Translations under genes and position numbers: made by a program
Notes under the pieces: generated by a model
Databases searched by the model: none
What the model was told of the DNA's origin: nothing
The model's input: only the letters and a program-made list of their open reading frames with translations
Source of the DNA: Nitratireductor pacificus pht-3B
GTDB taxonomy: Bacteria > Pseudomonadota > Alphaproteobacteria > Rhizobiales > Rhizobiaceae
Direction: 5' to 3'
DNA: 64,000 nt
NCBI RefSeq assembly: GCF_000300335.1
Contig: NZ_AMRM01000007.1
Coordinates: forward strand, 62,001-126,000
In this document: positions 40,924-50,827 of the stretch, in pieces
How the letters are laid out: each line of letters opens with the position of its first letter
How positions within the stretch are numbered: the first letter of the stretch is position 1

Positions 40924-42954
40924 ATGAACGATACGACCACGTCTCCAGACACGTTGATGCTCGGCATAGACACCGGCGGCACCTATACGGATGCTGTTCT
41001 CTACGGCGAGCGCGCCGGCGTGGTCGCCAAGGCGAAGGCGCTGACGACGCGCCACGACCTGGCCGAAGGGATCGCCGGGGCAGTGGACGCGGTCCTGGCG
41101 CGTGCGGCAGCCCGGCCGGGCGCCATCGGCCTCGTTTCCATGTCGACGACGCTGGCGACCAACGCGCTGGTCGAGGGGCAGGGCGGACGCGTTGCGCTCG
41201 TCATGATCGGCTTCAAGGAGGCGGATCTGGAGCGCGCCGGCCTGCGCGGCGCGTTGGGGTCCGATCCCGTGCTGTTCCTGCCCGGCGGTCACGACGTTCA
41301 CGGCAACGAGACGCCGCTCGACACCGGCGCCCTGGAGGAACAGGTCGAGGCGCTGGGCCGCAGCGTCACCGCATTTGCGGTCTGCGCCTATTTCGCGGTG
41401 CGCAATCCGGCCCATGAGATTGTCGTCCGCGACCTGATCCGCGCCGCCACCGGCCTTCCGGTGACGGCGAGCCATGAGCTTTCCGCCCAGCTCGGCGGCC
41501 CGCGCCGTGCGCTGACGACGCTGCTCAACGCGCGCCTCGTCTCCCTGATCGACCGGCTCGTGGCGGCGACGGAAGGCTTTCTTGAGGCCCGCGGCATCGC
41601 CGCGCCGCTGATGGTGGTGCGGGGCGACGGCGCGCTGGTCTCCGCAGCCTTCGCCCGCGCCCGTCCGATCGAGACCATTCTTTCCGGACCGGCGGCCAGC
41701 CTCGTCGGCGCCCGGCACCTGACGGGGCTGACCGACGCGATCGTCTCTGACATCGGCGGAACCACCACCGACATCGCCGTTCTTCAGGATGGCCATCCCC
41801 GTATCGATCCGGAAGGCGCCAGCGTCGGCGGCCATCGCACGATGGTGGAGGCGGTCGCCATGCGCACCTTCGGCCTCGGCGGCGATTCCGAGGTGGCGCT
41901 CGAGGAAGGTGTGTTGAAGCCGCGCCTTCTTCTGGGGCCGCGACGGGTGGTGCCTCTGTCGCTCGCCGCCCATCTCCACGGCGACGCCGTCCTCGTGGTG
42001 CTCAGGCGGCAAGGCGAGAGGGCGACGGCCGCCCGCCACGATGGCCGGTTTGCCTGCCTGAGCGGTGTCCCGGCGCGATATGCCGCCGGGCTGACGCCGG
42101 GCGAGCGGGCGTTGCATGAACGGCTCGAAACGGCGCCCCAGCCGCTGGAAAGTCTGCTGACCTCCAACGCGCAGCTTGCGACGCTCGGGCGCCTCGTGGC
42201 GCGCGGCCTCGCGCTTCTCGTCGGCTTCACGCCATCCGACGCCGCCCATGTTCTGGAGCGTCAATCCGGCTGGAACGCGGAAGCGGCGCGGCTTGGAGCC
42301 ATGCTCTTCGCCCGCCGCCGCGACGGCAATGGCATGGCGCTGGCGCCGTCTCCGGAAGTCTTCAGCGCCAGGGTTCTGGACGGCCTCACGCGCCGTTCCG
42401 CCGAAGCGCTCCTCGAAACCGCGCTCTGTGAGGACGGGCTGGACGGCGGCAGCCTGGTCATGGACCCGCTGATGCGCCGCGCGCTCGACCGGGAGGTGGG
42501 CATGGTGCGCCTCGGTCTGGCGCTCGACCGGCCGGTGATCGGCCTCGGCGCTTCTGCGCCGCTTCACTATGCCAAGCTGCCGGAATTTCTGGGACAGGAA
42601 TGCGTGCTGCCCGAGCATGCGGACGTGGCCAATGCCATCGGCGCGGTCGTGGGACAGGTGCGGGTGCGGATCGAGGCGCATGTCGGACAGCCGCGCGAGG
42701 GCGTCTTCCGTGTCGGCACGGCCGGCGCGATCCACGATTTCAACGGCGAGGAAGAGGCGATGTCCTTCGCCGAGGAGATGCTGCGCGCCGAGGCGTTCGA
42801 GCGGGCGGTCGCCGCCGGCGCGCAGGACGCGGAGCTGCGCGTCGCACGCGACGTGCGGGCCGTCGAGACGGACGGGCAGCGAACTTTTGTCGAAGCGTTT
42901 GTGACGGCCGAGGCCGCGGGCCGGCCCCGCGTCGCCCGTCACCGCGATGCATGA
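40924..42954 (+). CDS. Hydantoinase/oxoprolinase A-type protein (HyuA)
   Basis: 676 residues. The actin-like ATPase signatures of HyuA are visible: LGIDTGGTYTDAVLY at the N terminus, STTLATNALVEGQGG, TILSGPAASLVGARHLTG and VSDIGGTTTDIAVLQDG. These enzymes couple ATP hydrolysis to opening of cyclic amides such as hydantoins or 5-oxoproline. Most have a HyuB partner; none is adjacent here. It follows the decarboxylase-like gene by 39 bases, so cotranscription with the TRAP module is possible, but so is a link to the downstream malate synthase gene. Confidence 0.85.
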   Translation: MNDTTTSPDTLMLGIDTGGTYTDAVLYGERAGVVAKAKALTTRHDLAEGIAGAVDAVLARAAARPGAIGLVSMSTTLATNALVEGQGGRVALVMIGFKEADLERAGLRGALGSDPVLFLPGGHDVHGNETPLDTGALEEQVEALGRSVTAFAVCAYFAVRNPAHEIVVRDLIRAATGLPVTASHELSAQLGGPRRALTTLLNARLVSLIDRLVAATEGFLEARGIAAPLMVVRGDGALVSAAFARARPIETILSGPAASLVGARHLTGLTDAIVSDIGGTTTDIAVLQDGHPRIDPEGASVGGHRTMVEAVAMRTFGLGGDSEVALEEGVLKPRLLLGPRRVVPLSLAAHLHGDAVLVVLRRQGERATAARHDGRFACLSGVPARYAAGLTPGERALHERLETAPQPLESLLTSNAQLATLGRLVARGLALLVGFTPSDAAHVLERQSGWNAEAARLGAMLFARRRDGNGMALAPSPEVFSARVLDGLTRRSAEALLETALCEDGLDGGSLVMDPLMRRALDREVGMVRLGLALDRPVIGLGASAPLHYAKLPEFLGQECVLPEHADVANAIGAVVGQVRVRIEAHVGQPREGVFRVGTAGAIHDFNGEEEAMSFAEEMLRAEAFERAVAAGAQDAELRVARDVRAVETDGQRTFVEAFVTAEAAGRPRVARHRDA

Positions 42955-43050
42955 CGATACAGCTTCAACCGACTGGCGAATTGACCCGCTGCGCCGGGCA
43001 TGGTGAAAGCAACGGACATTTCTACGATCGGGATGAGGAGTAGTGTCGAG

Positions 43051-45249
43051 ATGACGAGCCGTGTCGAGCTTCATGGATTGAGGATTGCAGAAGAACTCCA
43101 CGCTTTTGCGGTAAGTGAAGCACTGCCTGGCACCGGCATCGAACCCGAACGCTTCTGGACGGCGCTGGCCGCCATCGTCGGGGATCTGGCGCCGAAGAAC
43201 CGGGCGCTGCTTGCCAAACGCGATGCGTTTCAGGAAAAGATCGACGCTTGGTACCGCGACAATGGCGCGCCGGTGGACCAGGACGCCTACCAGGCGTTCC
43301 TGCGCGAGATCGGCTATCTGCTGCCCGAGGGCGGCGCGGTCAGCGTTTCCACCGCCAATGTGGACCCCGAGATCGCCTTGGTCGCCGGGCCGCAGCTCGT
43401 CGTCCCGGTGATGAACGCCCGCTACGCGCTGAACGCCGCCAATGCACGCTGGGGATCGCTCTACGACGCGCTTTACGGCACGGATGCGATTTCCGAGGCG
43501 GACGGCGCCGAGAAGGGCAAGGCCTACAATCCGAAGCGCGGCGAAAAGGTGATCGCCTGGGCGCGCGGCTTCCTGGATGGCAGCGCGCCGCTCGACGGCG
43601 CCTCCTGGTCCGAGGCGACGGGGCTTTCCGTCATCGATGGTCAGCTTGTCGTGAAGACCGGTGGTGGCGCGGTCCGCCTCAAGGACGCGGCGCAGTTCGC
43701 CGGTTACCGTGGCGCGACCGAAGCACCGGCGGCGGTGCTGCTCGTGACGAACGGCCTCCATGCCGAAGTGGTCATTGACCGCGATCACCCGATCGGCCGG
43801 ACGGATGCCGCAGGCATCGCCGACGTGGTGCTGGAATCGGCGCTCACCACCATTCAGGATTGCGAGGATTCCGTCGCCGCCGTCGATGCCGAGGATAAGG
43901 TCGCGGTCTACCGCAACTGGCTCGGCCTGATGAAGGGCGATCTCGCAGAGGAGGTGACGAAGGGTGGCAGCAGCTTCACCCGCCGCCTCAATCCCGACCG
44001 CGAATACACCGCGCCCGATGGCGGCAAGCTCGTCCTGCCCGGCCGTTCGCTGATGCTGGTGCGCAATGTCGGGCACCTGATGACCAACCCGGCGATCCTC
44101 GACGGCGACGGCAAAGAGGTGCCGGAAGGCATCATGGACGCCATGTTCACGGCGCTGGTCTCGCTGCACGACATCGGCCCCGACGGCCGGCGCAGGAACA
44201 GCCGCGCCGGCTCGATGTATGTGGTCAAGCCGAAAATGCACGGTCCGGAGGAAGTGGCCTTCGCGGTCGAGCTGTTTGGCCGTGTGGAACAGGCGCTCGG
44301 CATGGCGGCGAACACGATCAAGATGGGCATCATGGACGAGGAGCGGCGCACCACCGTCAACCTGAAGGAGTGCATCCGCGCCGCGAGGGACCGCGTGGTG
44401 TTCATCAACACGGGCTTCCTCGACCGCACGGGCGACGAGATCCACACGTCGATGGAAGCCGGCCCGATGATCCGCAAGGGCGACATGAAGCAGGCGGCGT
44501 GGATCGCGGCCTATGAGAACTGGAACGTCGATATCGGCCTGGAATGCGGCCTCTCCGGCCATGCGCAGATCGGCAAGGGCATGTGGGCCATGCCCGACCT
44601 GATGGCCGCGATGCTGGAGCAGAAGATCGGTCACCCGAAGGCCGGCGCCAACACGGCCTGGGTGCCCTCGCCGACGGCCGCCACCCTGCATGCGACCCAC
44701 TATCACACGGTCGATGTGCAGGCGGTGCAGGCGACGCTCAGGGACCGGCCGCGCGCGAAACTGTCGGACATCCTGTCGGTGCCGGTCGCCACCCGCCCCA
44801 ACTGGACGCCGGAGGAAATCCAGAAGGAGCTGGACAACAACGCGCAGGGCATTCTGGGCTATGTGGTGCGCTGGATCGACCAGGGTGTCGGCTGCTCCAA
44901 GGTGCCGGACATCGACGATGTCGGCCTGATGGAGGACCGTGCGACGCTGCGCATCTCCTCCCAGCACATCGCCAACTGGCTGCATCACGGCGTGGCGGAC
45001 GAGGCACAGGTGATGGAGACCATGCAGCGCATGGCCGCCGTGGTCGACCGGCAGAATGCCGGTGATCCGCTCTATCGCCCGATGGCGCCCGACTTCGACG
45101 GCTCCATCGCCTTCCAGGCGGCCTGCGACCTGGTCTTCCGGGGACGCGAGCAGCCGAACGGCTACACCGAGCCTGTACTGCATGCGCGAAGGATCGAACT
45201 CAAGAAGCGGGACGGGGCGGATGCTGCGACTGCGGCCACCGGCGGCTGA
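43051..45249 (+). CDS. glcB: Malate synthase G
   Basis: 732 residues from the ATG at 43051 (GAGGAG at 43035-43040). In-frame ATGs at 43000 and 43033 are less likely because known GlcB proteins begin like [60 protein letters not shown] (with the catalytic Arg region) and [13 protein letters not shown] are family hallmarks, and the length suits the roughly 80-kDa monomeric G form. It condenses glyoxylate with acetyl-CoA to malate, allowing growth on C2 compounds and acids broken down to glyoxylate. The next gene starts inside its 3' end. Confidence 0.95.
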   Translation: MTSRVELHGLRIAEELHAFAVSEALPGTGIEPERFWTALAAIVGDLAPKNRALLAKRDAFQEKIDAWYRDNGAPVDQDAYQAFLREIGYLLPEGGAVSVSTANVDPEIALVAGPQLVVPVMNARYALNAANARWGSLYDALYGTDAISEADGAEKGKAYNPKRGEKVIAWARGFLDGSAPLDGASWSEATGLSVIDGQLVVKTGGGAVRLKDAAQFAGYRGATEAPAAVLLVTNGLHAEVVIDRDHPIGRTDAAGIADVVLESALTTIQDCEDSVAAVDAEDKVAVYRNWLGLMKGDLAEEVTKGGSSFTRRLNPDREYTAPDGGKLVLPGRSLMLVRNVGHLMTNPAILDGDGKEVPEGIMDAMFTALVSLHDIGPDGRRRNSRAGSMYVVKPKMHGPEEVAFAVELFGRVEQALGMAANTIKMGIMDEERRTTVNLKECIRAARDRVVFINTGFLDRTGDEIHTSMEAGPMIRKGDMKQAAWIAAYENWNVDIGLECGLSGHAQIGKGMWAMPDLMAAMLEQKIGHPKAGANTAWVPSPTAATLHATHYHTVDVQAVQATLRDRPRAKLSDILSVPVATRPNWTPEEIQKELDNNAQGILGYVVRWIDQGVGCSKVPDIDDVGLMEDRATLRISSQHIANWLHHGVADEAQVMETMQRMAAVVDRQNAGDPLYRPMAPDFDGSIAFQAACDLVFRGREQPNGYTEPVLHARRIELKKRDGADAATAATGG

Positions 45250-45688
45250 CGAGGGGCCGGCCCTGACCGAGCTCTGCCTGCGCTCGAAAGCCGTGCATGG
45301 CTATGACGCGGCCTTCATCGAGGCGTGCCGCGCCGAGCTGACGGTCGATCCGGCAAGGCCCGGCGCGGCGATCATGGTCGCAGAGATCGACGGCGTCCCC
45401 GCCGGCGTGGCCGAACTCCTGTTCGAGGACGGGGAAGCGGAACTCGCCAAGCTGTTCACCGAACCCGGCCTTCAGGGTCGGGGTGTCGGCAAGGCGCTGC
45501 TCGACTGGGCGAGGAACGAGGCGGCGGGACGCGGCGCGCCGGCGCTCGTCCTCGATGCGGATCCCGGGGCTGCCGCGTTCTACGAGCGCTGCGGCGCCGT
45601 TCTGACGGGCCGGACTCCCTCGGGCTCGATCCCGGGACGCACTCTGCCGCAGTATCGCCTGCCCCTGAAGGGTGTCGTCGCGCCGTGA
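45221..45688 (+). CDS. GNAT-family N-acetyltransferase
   Basis: 155 residues from the ATG at 45221, overlapping the glcB end by 29 bases. The acetyl-CoA-binding motif A reads [20 protein letters not shown], and motif B contains [18 protein letters not shown]. The acceptor is unknown. It ends in a GTGA overlap with tsaB, so it belongs to the same transcript as tsaB-rimI. Confidence 0.82.
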   Translation: MLRLRPPAADEGPALTELCLRSKAVHGYDAAFIEACRAELTVDPARPGAAIMVAEIDGVPAGVAELLFEDGEAELAKLFTEPGLQGRGVGKALLDWARNEAAGRGAPALVLDADPGAAAFYERCGAVLTGRTPSGSIPGRTLPQYRLPLKGVVAP

Positions 45689-46365
45689 GGATCCTTGCCA
45701 TCGATACCGCCGCACGGCTGTGCGCGGCGACCGTTTACGACAGCGTGGCGAATGCCGAGCTGGGCCGGTCCGTGCGCGATCTCGGCAAGGGACATGCCGA
45801 ACATGTCATGGGCGTGATCGAGGAGGCGCTCGGCGCCGCGGGATGCGGCTATGCCGGTCTCTCCTCTGTAGCGGTGTGCGTCGGGCCGGGATCGTTCACC
45901 GGCGTACGCGTCGGCGTGGCGGCGGCGCGCGGCCTGGCACTGGCGCTGAAAATTCCGGCCACCGGCGTCAGCACGCTGGAAGCGCTGGCCGACGAGGCGC
46001 GCGCGGCGTTTCCCGGCCGGCCGGTTCTCGTGGTGCTCGGCCAGCGGCCGGAGCAGCTTTTCGCCGCCGCGTTCGGCTCCGATGGCGGCGTCCTGCTCGA
46101 ACCCGCAAGCCTGTCCGTTGAAATCCTGGCGCAATGGGCCGCGCGTGAAAACCCGGTCCTGTGCGGCAGCGCGGCGGAACTTGTCGCCGCCGCCTCAGGG
46201 AGGACATTCGACATGGGCGCGGCGGACGCCACCGCCGACATCGCCACCTATGCCCGTCTCGCCGCCGCAAAGGGAGACGCCGGGGAAAAACCCAGGCCGC
46301 TCTATCTCCGCGCGCCGGAAGCGACCCCGCAGCAGAATTTCGTTCTGCCGCGCAAGGAGATCTGA
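45685..46365 (+). CDS. tsaB: tRNA threonylcarbamoyladenosine biosynthesis protein TsaB
   Basis: 226 residues from a GTG that overlaps the upstream stop. The N terminus [19 protein letters not shown] and the VCVGPGSFTGVRVGVAAARG block are diagnostic of TsaB (YeaZ). It forms the TsaB-TsaD-TsaE complex that makes t6A37 in ANN-decoding tRNAs. It overlaps rimI by one base, a common alphaproteobacterial pairing. The C-terminal YLRAPEATPQ matches alphaproteobacterial TsaB proteins. Confidence 0.93.
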   Translation: MRILAIDTAARLCAATVYDSVANAELGRSVRDLGKGHAEHVMGVIEEALGAAGCGYAGLSSVAVCVGPGSFTGVRVGVAAARGLALALKIPATGVSTLEALADEARAAFPGRPVLVVLGQRPEQLFAAAFGSDGGVLLEPASLSVEILAQWAARENPVLCGSAAELVAAASGRTFDMGAADATADIATYARLAAAKGDAGEKPRPLYLRAPEATPQQNFVLPRKEI

Positions 46366-46850
46366 TGGCGCTCTTCTCCCGACATACGGAGCATGCGGTG
46401 CGTCCGCTCGAAGTCGCCGACAGCCTGGTCCTCGCGGATCTGCACGGTGAGGACTTCGCCCGACCGTGGAGCGACGCCGAGTTCGAGGCGCTTTTGTCGC
46501 AGGATGCCGTCTTCGGCTTTGCCGTCTCCCCGGTCGGCAGGCGCCCGGGCCGGCCCGTCGGTTTCGTGCTGGCGCGTCAGGCCGCGGGCGAGGGGGAAAT
46601 CCTCACCATCGCCGTTTCGCGCGGACAGCGCCGGCAGGGCCTTGGACGGCAGCTGATGGACGCGGTGCTGCGCCGGCTGCACGCCGACCGGGCGGAAGCC
46701 CTGTTTCTCGAGGTCGAGGAGAACAATGTCGCGGCGATCGCGCTCTACCGCCGCCTCGGCTTCCATCAGGTCGGCGGACGGCCGGACTACTACCGCGATG
46801 CGAAAGGCATGCGCACCGGCGCGCTTGTCATGCGCCGGGACCTTCGCTAG
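46365..46850 (+). CDS. rimI: Ribosomal protein alanine N-acetyltransferase RimI-like
   Basis: 161 residues with AAGGAGA before the ATG. GNAT motif A reads ILTIAVSRGQRRQGLGRQLM; motif B is EVEENNVAAIALYRRLGFHQ, followed by RPDYYRDAKGMRTGALVMRR, the RimI C-terminal signature. It acetylates the N terminus of ribosomal protein S18 and possibly others. It is coupled to tsaB, and a RIME-like repeat starts at its stop codon. Confidence 0.9.
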   Translation: MALFSRHTEHAVRPLEVADSLVLADLHGEDFARPWSDAEFEALLSQDAVFGFAVSPVGRRPGRPVGFVLARQAAGEGEILTIAVSRGQRRQGLGRQLMDAVLRRLHADRAEALFLEVEENNVAAIALYRRLGFHQVGGRPDYYRDAKGMRTGALVMRRDLR

Positions 46851-46948
46851 AGCATCGGACTGAAAGTGGGATCCGGTTCTCGGTTATTCCGCTGCTCCAT
46901 CAATGATTTAGATTGTCCTTAGAGCGCCCGAAAGGACGCACGGCGATC
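46849..46948 (+). repeat. RIME-like dispersed palindromic repeat, copy 2
   Basis: It begins within the rimI stop codon and fills the gap to plsC. AGAGCATCGGAC and TCCGCTGCTCC bound the larger, degenerate palindrome. GCGCCC-GAAA-GGACGC forms the smaller one. It matches the reverse complement of 185-286 from end to end, including a shared TGATTTAGATyGTCC segment. Confidence 0.7.
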
Positions 46949-46955
46949 CGGCGCC

Positions 46956-47789
46956 ATGCGTGGTGACATTCAAACCGAAAGGCCGCACCGGCTGATGCTC
47001 AGCACCCTGCGTTTCCTCATCGCGATCCTGACGGTCGCTCTTTACACCCTGCCGCTTCTGGTGGTGCAGGAGATCGCGCTGCGCACGCCGCTGATGAGCG
47101 ACCGGCGCATTCCCCGGCTCTGGCACCGGATGACCTTGCGCGTTCTGGGCGTGCGGTTGGAGGTCGAGGGCGCGGCGGTCGCGGACCGGCCCCTGCTGAT
47201 CGCCGCCAACCATGTCTCGTGGCTGGACATCCTTGTGCTCGGCTCGCTGGACGGTGTCCACTTCATCGCCAAGTCGGAGATGCGCCACTGGCCCGTGCTC
47301 GGCACCTTCGCCCGTCAGCAGCGCTCCGTCTTCGTCGAGCGCGAGCGCCGGCGCGCCTCGCCCGATCAGGCGCGCGAGATCGCCGAGCGCCTGGCGGACG
47401 GGGATCCCATGGTGCTGTTCGCCGAAGGCACGACGGGTGACGGAAACCGCCTGCTGCCGTTCAACAGCACCCTGTTCAGCGCGGCGCAGATGGCGCTGGC
47501 GGGGTCGCAGACCGGACAGGTCACGGTGCAGCCGGTGGCGCTGGCCTACACGCGCAAGGGCGGGCTTCGCCTCGACCGGCGCGAGCGCGCGCAGATCGCC
47601 TGGATCGGCGATACCGATCTCGTGCCGCACCTGCGGTCTGTCTTCGCCGCCCGTCCGCTCGACGTGTCGGTTCGCTACGGCGACCCGATCCCCTTCGCGG
47701 CGCAGGGGGACCGCAAGACGGTCGCCCGCCAGGCCGAGGCCCAGGTGCGCGGCATGCTGAGGGCGATGCTGCGCGGCGGCAATTCCTGA
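46956..47789 (+). CDS. plsC: 1-acyl-sn-glycerol-3-phosphate acyltransferase-like
   Basis: 277 residues. An N-terminal membrane segment (about residues 14-38) is followed by the PlsC acyltransferase motifs: NHVSWLDI (His-X4-Asp), FVERERRRAS, and LFAEGTTGDG for glycerol-phosphate binding. It transfers an acyl chain to lysophosphatidic acid or, in rhizobia, sometimes to ornithine lipid precursors (OlsA). The sequence does not decide between them. The symbol is given in the family sense. Confidence 0.85.
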   Translation: MRGDIQTERPHRLMLSTLRFLIAILTVALYTLPLLVVQEIALRTPLMSDRRIPRLWHRMTLRVLGVRLEVEGAAVADRPLLIAANHVSWLDILVLGSLDGVHFIAKSEMRHWPVLGTFARQQRSVFVERERRRASPDQAREIAERLADGDPMVLFAEGTTGDGNRLLPFNSTLFSAAQMALAGSQTGQVTVQPVALAYTRKGGLRLDRRERAQIAWIGDTDLVPHLRSVFAARPLDVSVRYGDPIPFAAQGDRKTVARQAEAQVRGMLRAMLRGGNS

Positions 47790-47841
47790 GCGGACAAAGA
47801 ATCGTCTGTTTTTTGACACGCAAAACCGTTAGGAAACCGGC

Positions 47842-49254
47842 ATGGAACAGAATTATTCCCTCGAAAGCGTTGGCGATACGGCAACGCGCGACGCGGTTGA
47901 AGCGCGGCCCGACGGCAAGAAGGTTTTCGTCAAGACCTACGGTTGCCAGATGAACGTCTACGATTCGCAGCGCATGTCCGATGCGCTGGCGGCGGACGGC
48001 TATGCGCCGACCGAGCGGATCGAAGATGCCGACCTGATCCTGCTGAACACCTGCCATATCCGCGAGAAGGCGGCGGAGAAGGTCTATTCCGAGCTTGGCC
48101 GCATCCGGCAGCTGAAGCAGGAGCGCGGCGCGCTCGGGCGCGAGACCGTGGTCGGCGTGGCCGGCTGCGTCGCGCAGGCCGAGGGCCAGGAGATCCTGCG
48201 CCGCGCGCCCGCGGTCGATCTGGTGATCGGCCCGCAGACCTATCACCGCCTGCCGATGGTGGTGAAGCGCGCGCGGGGCGGCGAGAAGATCGTCGAGACC
48301 GATTACGCCATCGAGGACAAGTTCGAGCATCTGCCCGCGCCGCAGCGGAAGGTGGTGCGCGCCAGGGGCGTGACGGCGTTTCTCACGGTGCAGGAAGGCT
48401 GCGACAAGTTCTGCACCTTCTGCGTTGTGCCCTATACGCGCGGCTCCGAGGTGTCGCGGTCCGTGGCGCAGATCGTCGCCGAAGCCGAGCAACTGGCCGA
48501 GGCCGGCGTTCGCGAACTGACGCTGCTCGGCCAGAACGTCAACGCCTGGCATGGCGAAGGCGCGGATGGACGCGAGTGGGGCCTTGGCGAGCTTCTGTTC
48601 CGGCTGGCCGAAATCCCCGGCCTCGACCGTCTGCGCTACACCACCAGCCATCCGCGCGACATGGATGACGCGCTGATCGCCGCCCATCGCGACCTTCCGT
48701 CGCTGATGCCCTATCTGCATCTGCCCGTGCAGTCCGGTTCCGACCGCATCCTGAAGGCGATGAACCGGAAGCACACCGGCGACGACTACCGCCGGCTGAT
48801 CGACCGCATTCGCACTGCCCGGCCCGACATCGCCATGTCCGGCGATTTCATCGTCGGGTTTCCCGGCGAGACCGACGCGGATTTCGAGGACACGATGCGC
48901 CTCATCCGCGATGTGACCTATGCGCAGGCCTTCTCGTTCAAATATTCACCGCGGCCGGGCACGCCGGGCGCGGACATGGACGGTCACCTACCCGAAGACG
49001 TCAAGAACGAGCGCCTGCAGGCGCTGCAGGCGCTGTTGCTGGAGCAGCAGCGCGGCTTCGCCGCCAGCCTCGTCGGCAGGAAGCTCGATGTCCTGCTCGA
49101 AAAACCTGGTCGCCAGCCGGGCCAGCGCGTCGGCCGCTCGCCCTGGCTCCAGCCGGTTATTGTTGATGAAAAGGCCGGCGAAATCGGCGACATTATCAGG
49201 GTTCGAATCACGGACGCAGGCTCCAACAGCCTGTTTTCTGAACCGGTGTTTTAA
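47842..49254 (+). CDS. miaB: tRNA-2-methylthio-N6-dimethylallyladenosine synthase MiaB
   Basis: 470 residues with the full MiaB layout. The UPF0004 domain holds the first cluster Cys ([22 protein letters not shown]). The radical-SAM domain carries [15 protein letters not shown], and a C-terminal TRAM domain follows. It adds methylthio groups to i6A37 of tRNAs reading UNN codons. First gene of a run through phoH, ybeY and corC. Confidence 0.96.
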   Translation: MEQNYSLESVGDTATRDAVEARPDGKKVFVKTYGCQMNVYDSQRMSDALAADGYAPTERIEDADLILLNTCHIREKAAEKVYSELGRIRQLKQERGALGRETVVGVAGCVAQAEGQEILRRAPAVDLVIGPQTYHRLPMVVKRARGGEKIVETDYAIEDKFEHLPAPQRKVVRARGVTAFLTVQEGCDKFCTFCVVPYTRGSEVSRSVAQIVAEAEQLAEAGVRELTLLGQNVNAWHGEGADGREWGLGELLFRLAEIPGLDRLRYTTSHPRDMDDALIAAHRDLPSLMPYLHLPVQSGSDRILKAMNRKHTGDDYRRLIDRIRTARPDIAMSGDFIVGFPGETDADFEDTMRLIRDVTYAQAFSFKYSPRPGTPGADMDGHLPEDVKNERLQALQALLLEQQRGFAASLVGRKLDVLLEKPGRQPGQRVGRSPWLQPVIVDEKAGEIGDIIRVRITDAGSNSLFSEPVF

Positions 49255-49265
49255 AGGAGAGGCGT

Positions 49266-50282
49266 TTGACCGCCAGCACTGAGTTGAAGAACCTGCCCTC
49301 CGGGGCATCGGACATGGCGCACATCGTGCTCACCTTCGATAACAACAAGCTGGCCAGCGCCCTCTACGGACCCTTCGACGAGAATCTTGCGCGCATCGAG
49401 CAGGCGCTCGGCGTCGACATCCGCTCGAAGGGCAACCAGCTCTCCGTGAAGGGCGACAGCGTGGCCGCGACGCAGGCCCGCCGCGCGCTCGACTATCTCT
49501 ATGAGATGGCGCAGGGCGGGGCGGAGATCGCGGCTTCGGACGTGGATGGCGCAGTGCGCCTGGCCATCGCGGCAGACGACCAGCTTGTCCTCCCGACGCT
49601 GGAGGGCAAGGGCAAGCTCGCGGCGGCGCAGATCTCGACCCGCAAGCGCACGGTGCACGCCCGCTCGGCCAACCAGGACGCCTATATGCGCGCTCTGGAA
49701 CGTTCCGAGCTCGTGTTCGGCATCGGCCCCGCCGGCACCGGCAAGACCTTCCTGGCGGTCGCCTATGCGGCCATGCTGCTCGAGCGCGGCGCCGTCGACC
49801 GCATCATCCTGTCGCGCCCGGCGGTGGAAGCGGGCGAGCGGCTTGGCTTCCTTCCCGGCGACATGCGCGAGAAGGTCGATCCCTATCTGCGGCCGCTTTA
49901 CGACGCGCTCTACGACATGATGCCCGCCGACAAGGTGGAGCGGGCACTGGCCGCCGACGTCATCGAGATCGCGCCGCTCGCCTTCATGCGCGGCCGCACG
50001 CTGGCCAACTCCGTCGTCATCCTCGACGAGGCGCAGAACACGACGCCGATGCAGATGAAGATGTTCCTGACGCGCCTGGGCGAGAACGCGCGCATGATCG
50101 TGACCGGCGATCCGAGCCAGATCGACCTGCCGCCGAACACGAAATCGGGTCTCGTCGAGGCGCTGGAAGTCCTGAACGGGGTTCCCGGCATCGTCACCGT
50201 CCGCTTCGACGACAAGGATGTCGTGCGCCATCCGCTGGTCGCCGCCATCGTCAAGGCTTATGATCGGCAGGCGCGGGGCTGA
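49266..50282 (+). CDS. phoH: PhoH-family ATPase (YbeZ)
   Basis: 338 residues from a TTG at 49266, which has a near-perfect AAGGAG six bases upstream; an ATG at 49314 is an alternative. [15 protein letters not shown] is Walker A and [20 protein letters not shown] is Walker B. An N-terminal KH-like part precedes them. In many bacteria YbeZ works with YbeY, encoded next, in rRNA maturation. It lies 11 bases after miaB. Confidence 0.93.
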   Translation: MTASTELKNLPSGASDMAHIVLTFDNNKLASALYGPFDENLARIEQALGVDIRSKGNQLSVKGDSVAATQARRALDYLYEMAQGGAEIAASDVDGAVRLAIAADDQLVLPTLEGKGKLAAAQISTRKRTVHARSANQDAYMRALERSELVFGIGPAGTGKTFLAVAYAAMLLERGAVDRIILSRPAVEAGERLGFLPGDMREKVDPYLRPLYDALYDMMPADKVERALAADVIEIAPLAFMRGRTLANSVVILDEAQNTTPMQMKMFLTRLGENARMIVTGDPSQIDLPPNTKSGLVEALEVLNGVPGIVTVRFDDKDVVRHPLVAAIVKAYDRQARG

Positions 50283-50296
50283 CCCGGAAAACGCCG

Positions 50297-50800
50297 ATGA
50301 ACGCTGCAATCGATGCTCAGGACAGGGCTGCCATCGTCCTCGACCATACGGTCGAGGCGGGCGCCTGGCCGCCTGAGGCGGACCTGCTGGCGCTGACGCG
50401 CCGGGCCATCGGCGCGGCCGTTGCGGTGAGCGAAGCCGATCTGGAAGACCACGTCGCCGTCAGCCTGCTGTTCACTGACGATGACGGGATCAGGGAGATA
50501 AACCGCGCGTGGCGCGGCAAGGACAAGCCCACCAATGTGCTTTCCTTTCCCGCCGCGCCGCCTGCCGTCGCCGGGCCGGACCCGGTCCCGCTGGGCGACA
50601 TCGCGATCGCGTATTCGACCGTGGTGCGGGAGGCGGACGACGAGGGCAAGACCTTCGAAGACCATCTGACGCATCTCCTCGTTCACGGTTTCCTTCATCT
50701 TCTGGGCTATGACCACGAGACGGAGGAAGAGGCCGACGAGATGGAGGGACTGGAGAGGAATATTCTCGAAAGTCTTGCCATTGCCGATCCATATGCATAA
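50297..50800 (+). CDS. ybeY: Endoribonuclease / rRNA maturation factor YbeY
   Basis: 167 residues, 14 bases after phoH. The zinc-binding [20 protein letters not shown] motif (His-x3-His-x5-His) is intact, with TNVLSFP and LGDIAIAY upstream as in other YbeY proteins. Involved in 16S rRNA 3'-end processing and ribosome quality control. Confidence 0.96.
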   Translation: MNAAIDAQDRAAIVLDHTVEAGAWPPEADLLALTRRAIGAAVAVSEADLEDHVAVSLLFTDDDGIREINRAWRGKDKPTNVLSFPAAPPAVAGPDPVPLGDIAIAYSTVVREADDEGKTFEDHLTHLLVHGFLHLLGYDHETEEEADEMEGLERNILESLAIADPYA

Positions 50801-50827
50801 CTGAAGGGTGCAATCGACCACAGGGCC

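Noticed and set aside
40006-45183. Very long open frame (about 1700 codons) on the minus strand
   Set aside because: It lies opposite well-supported genes (decarboxylase-like, HyuA, glcB), is rich in Arg, His, Asp and Gly and has no domain. It is an antisense artefact of high GC at third codon positions.
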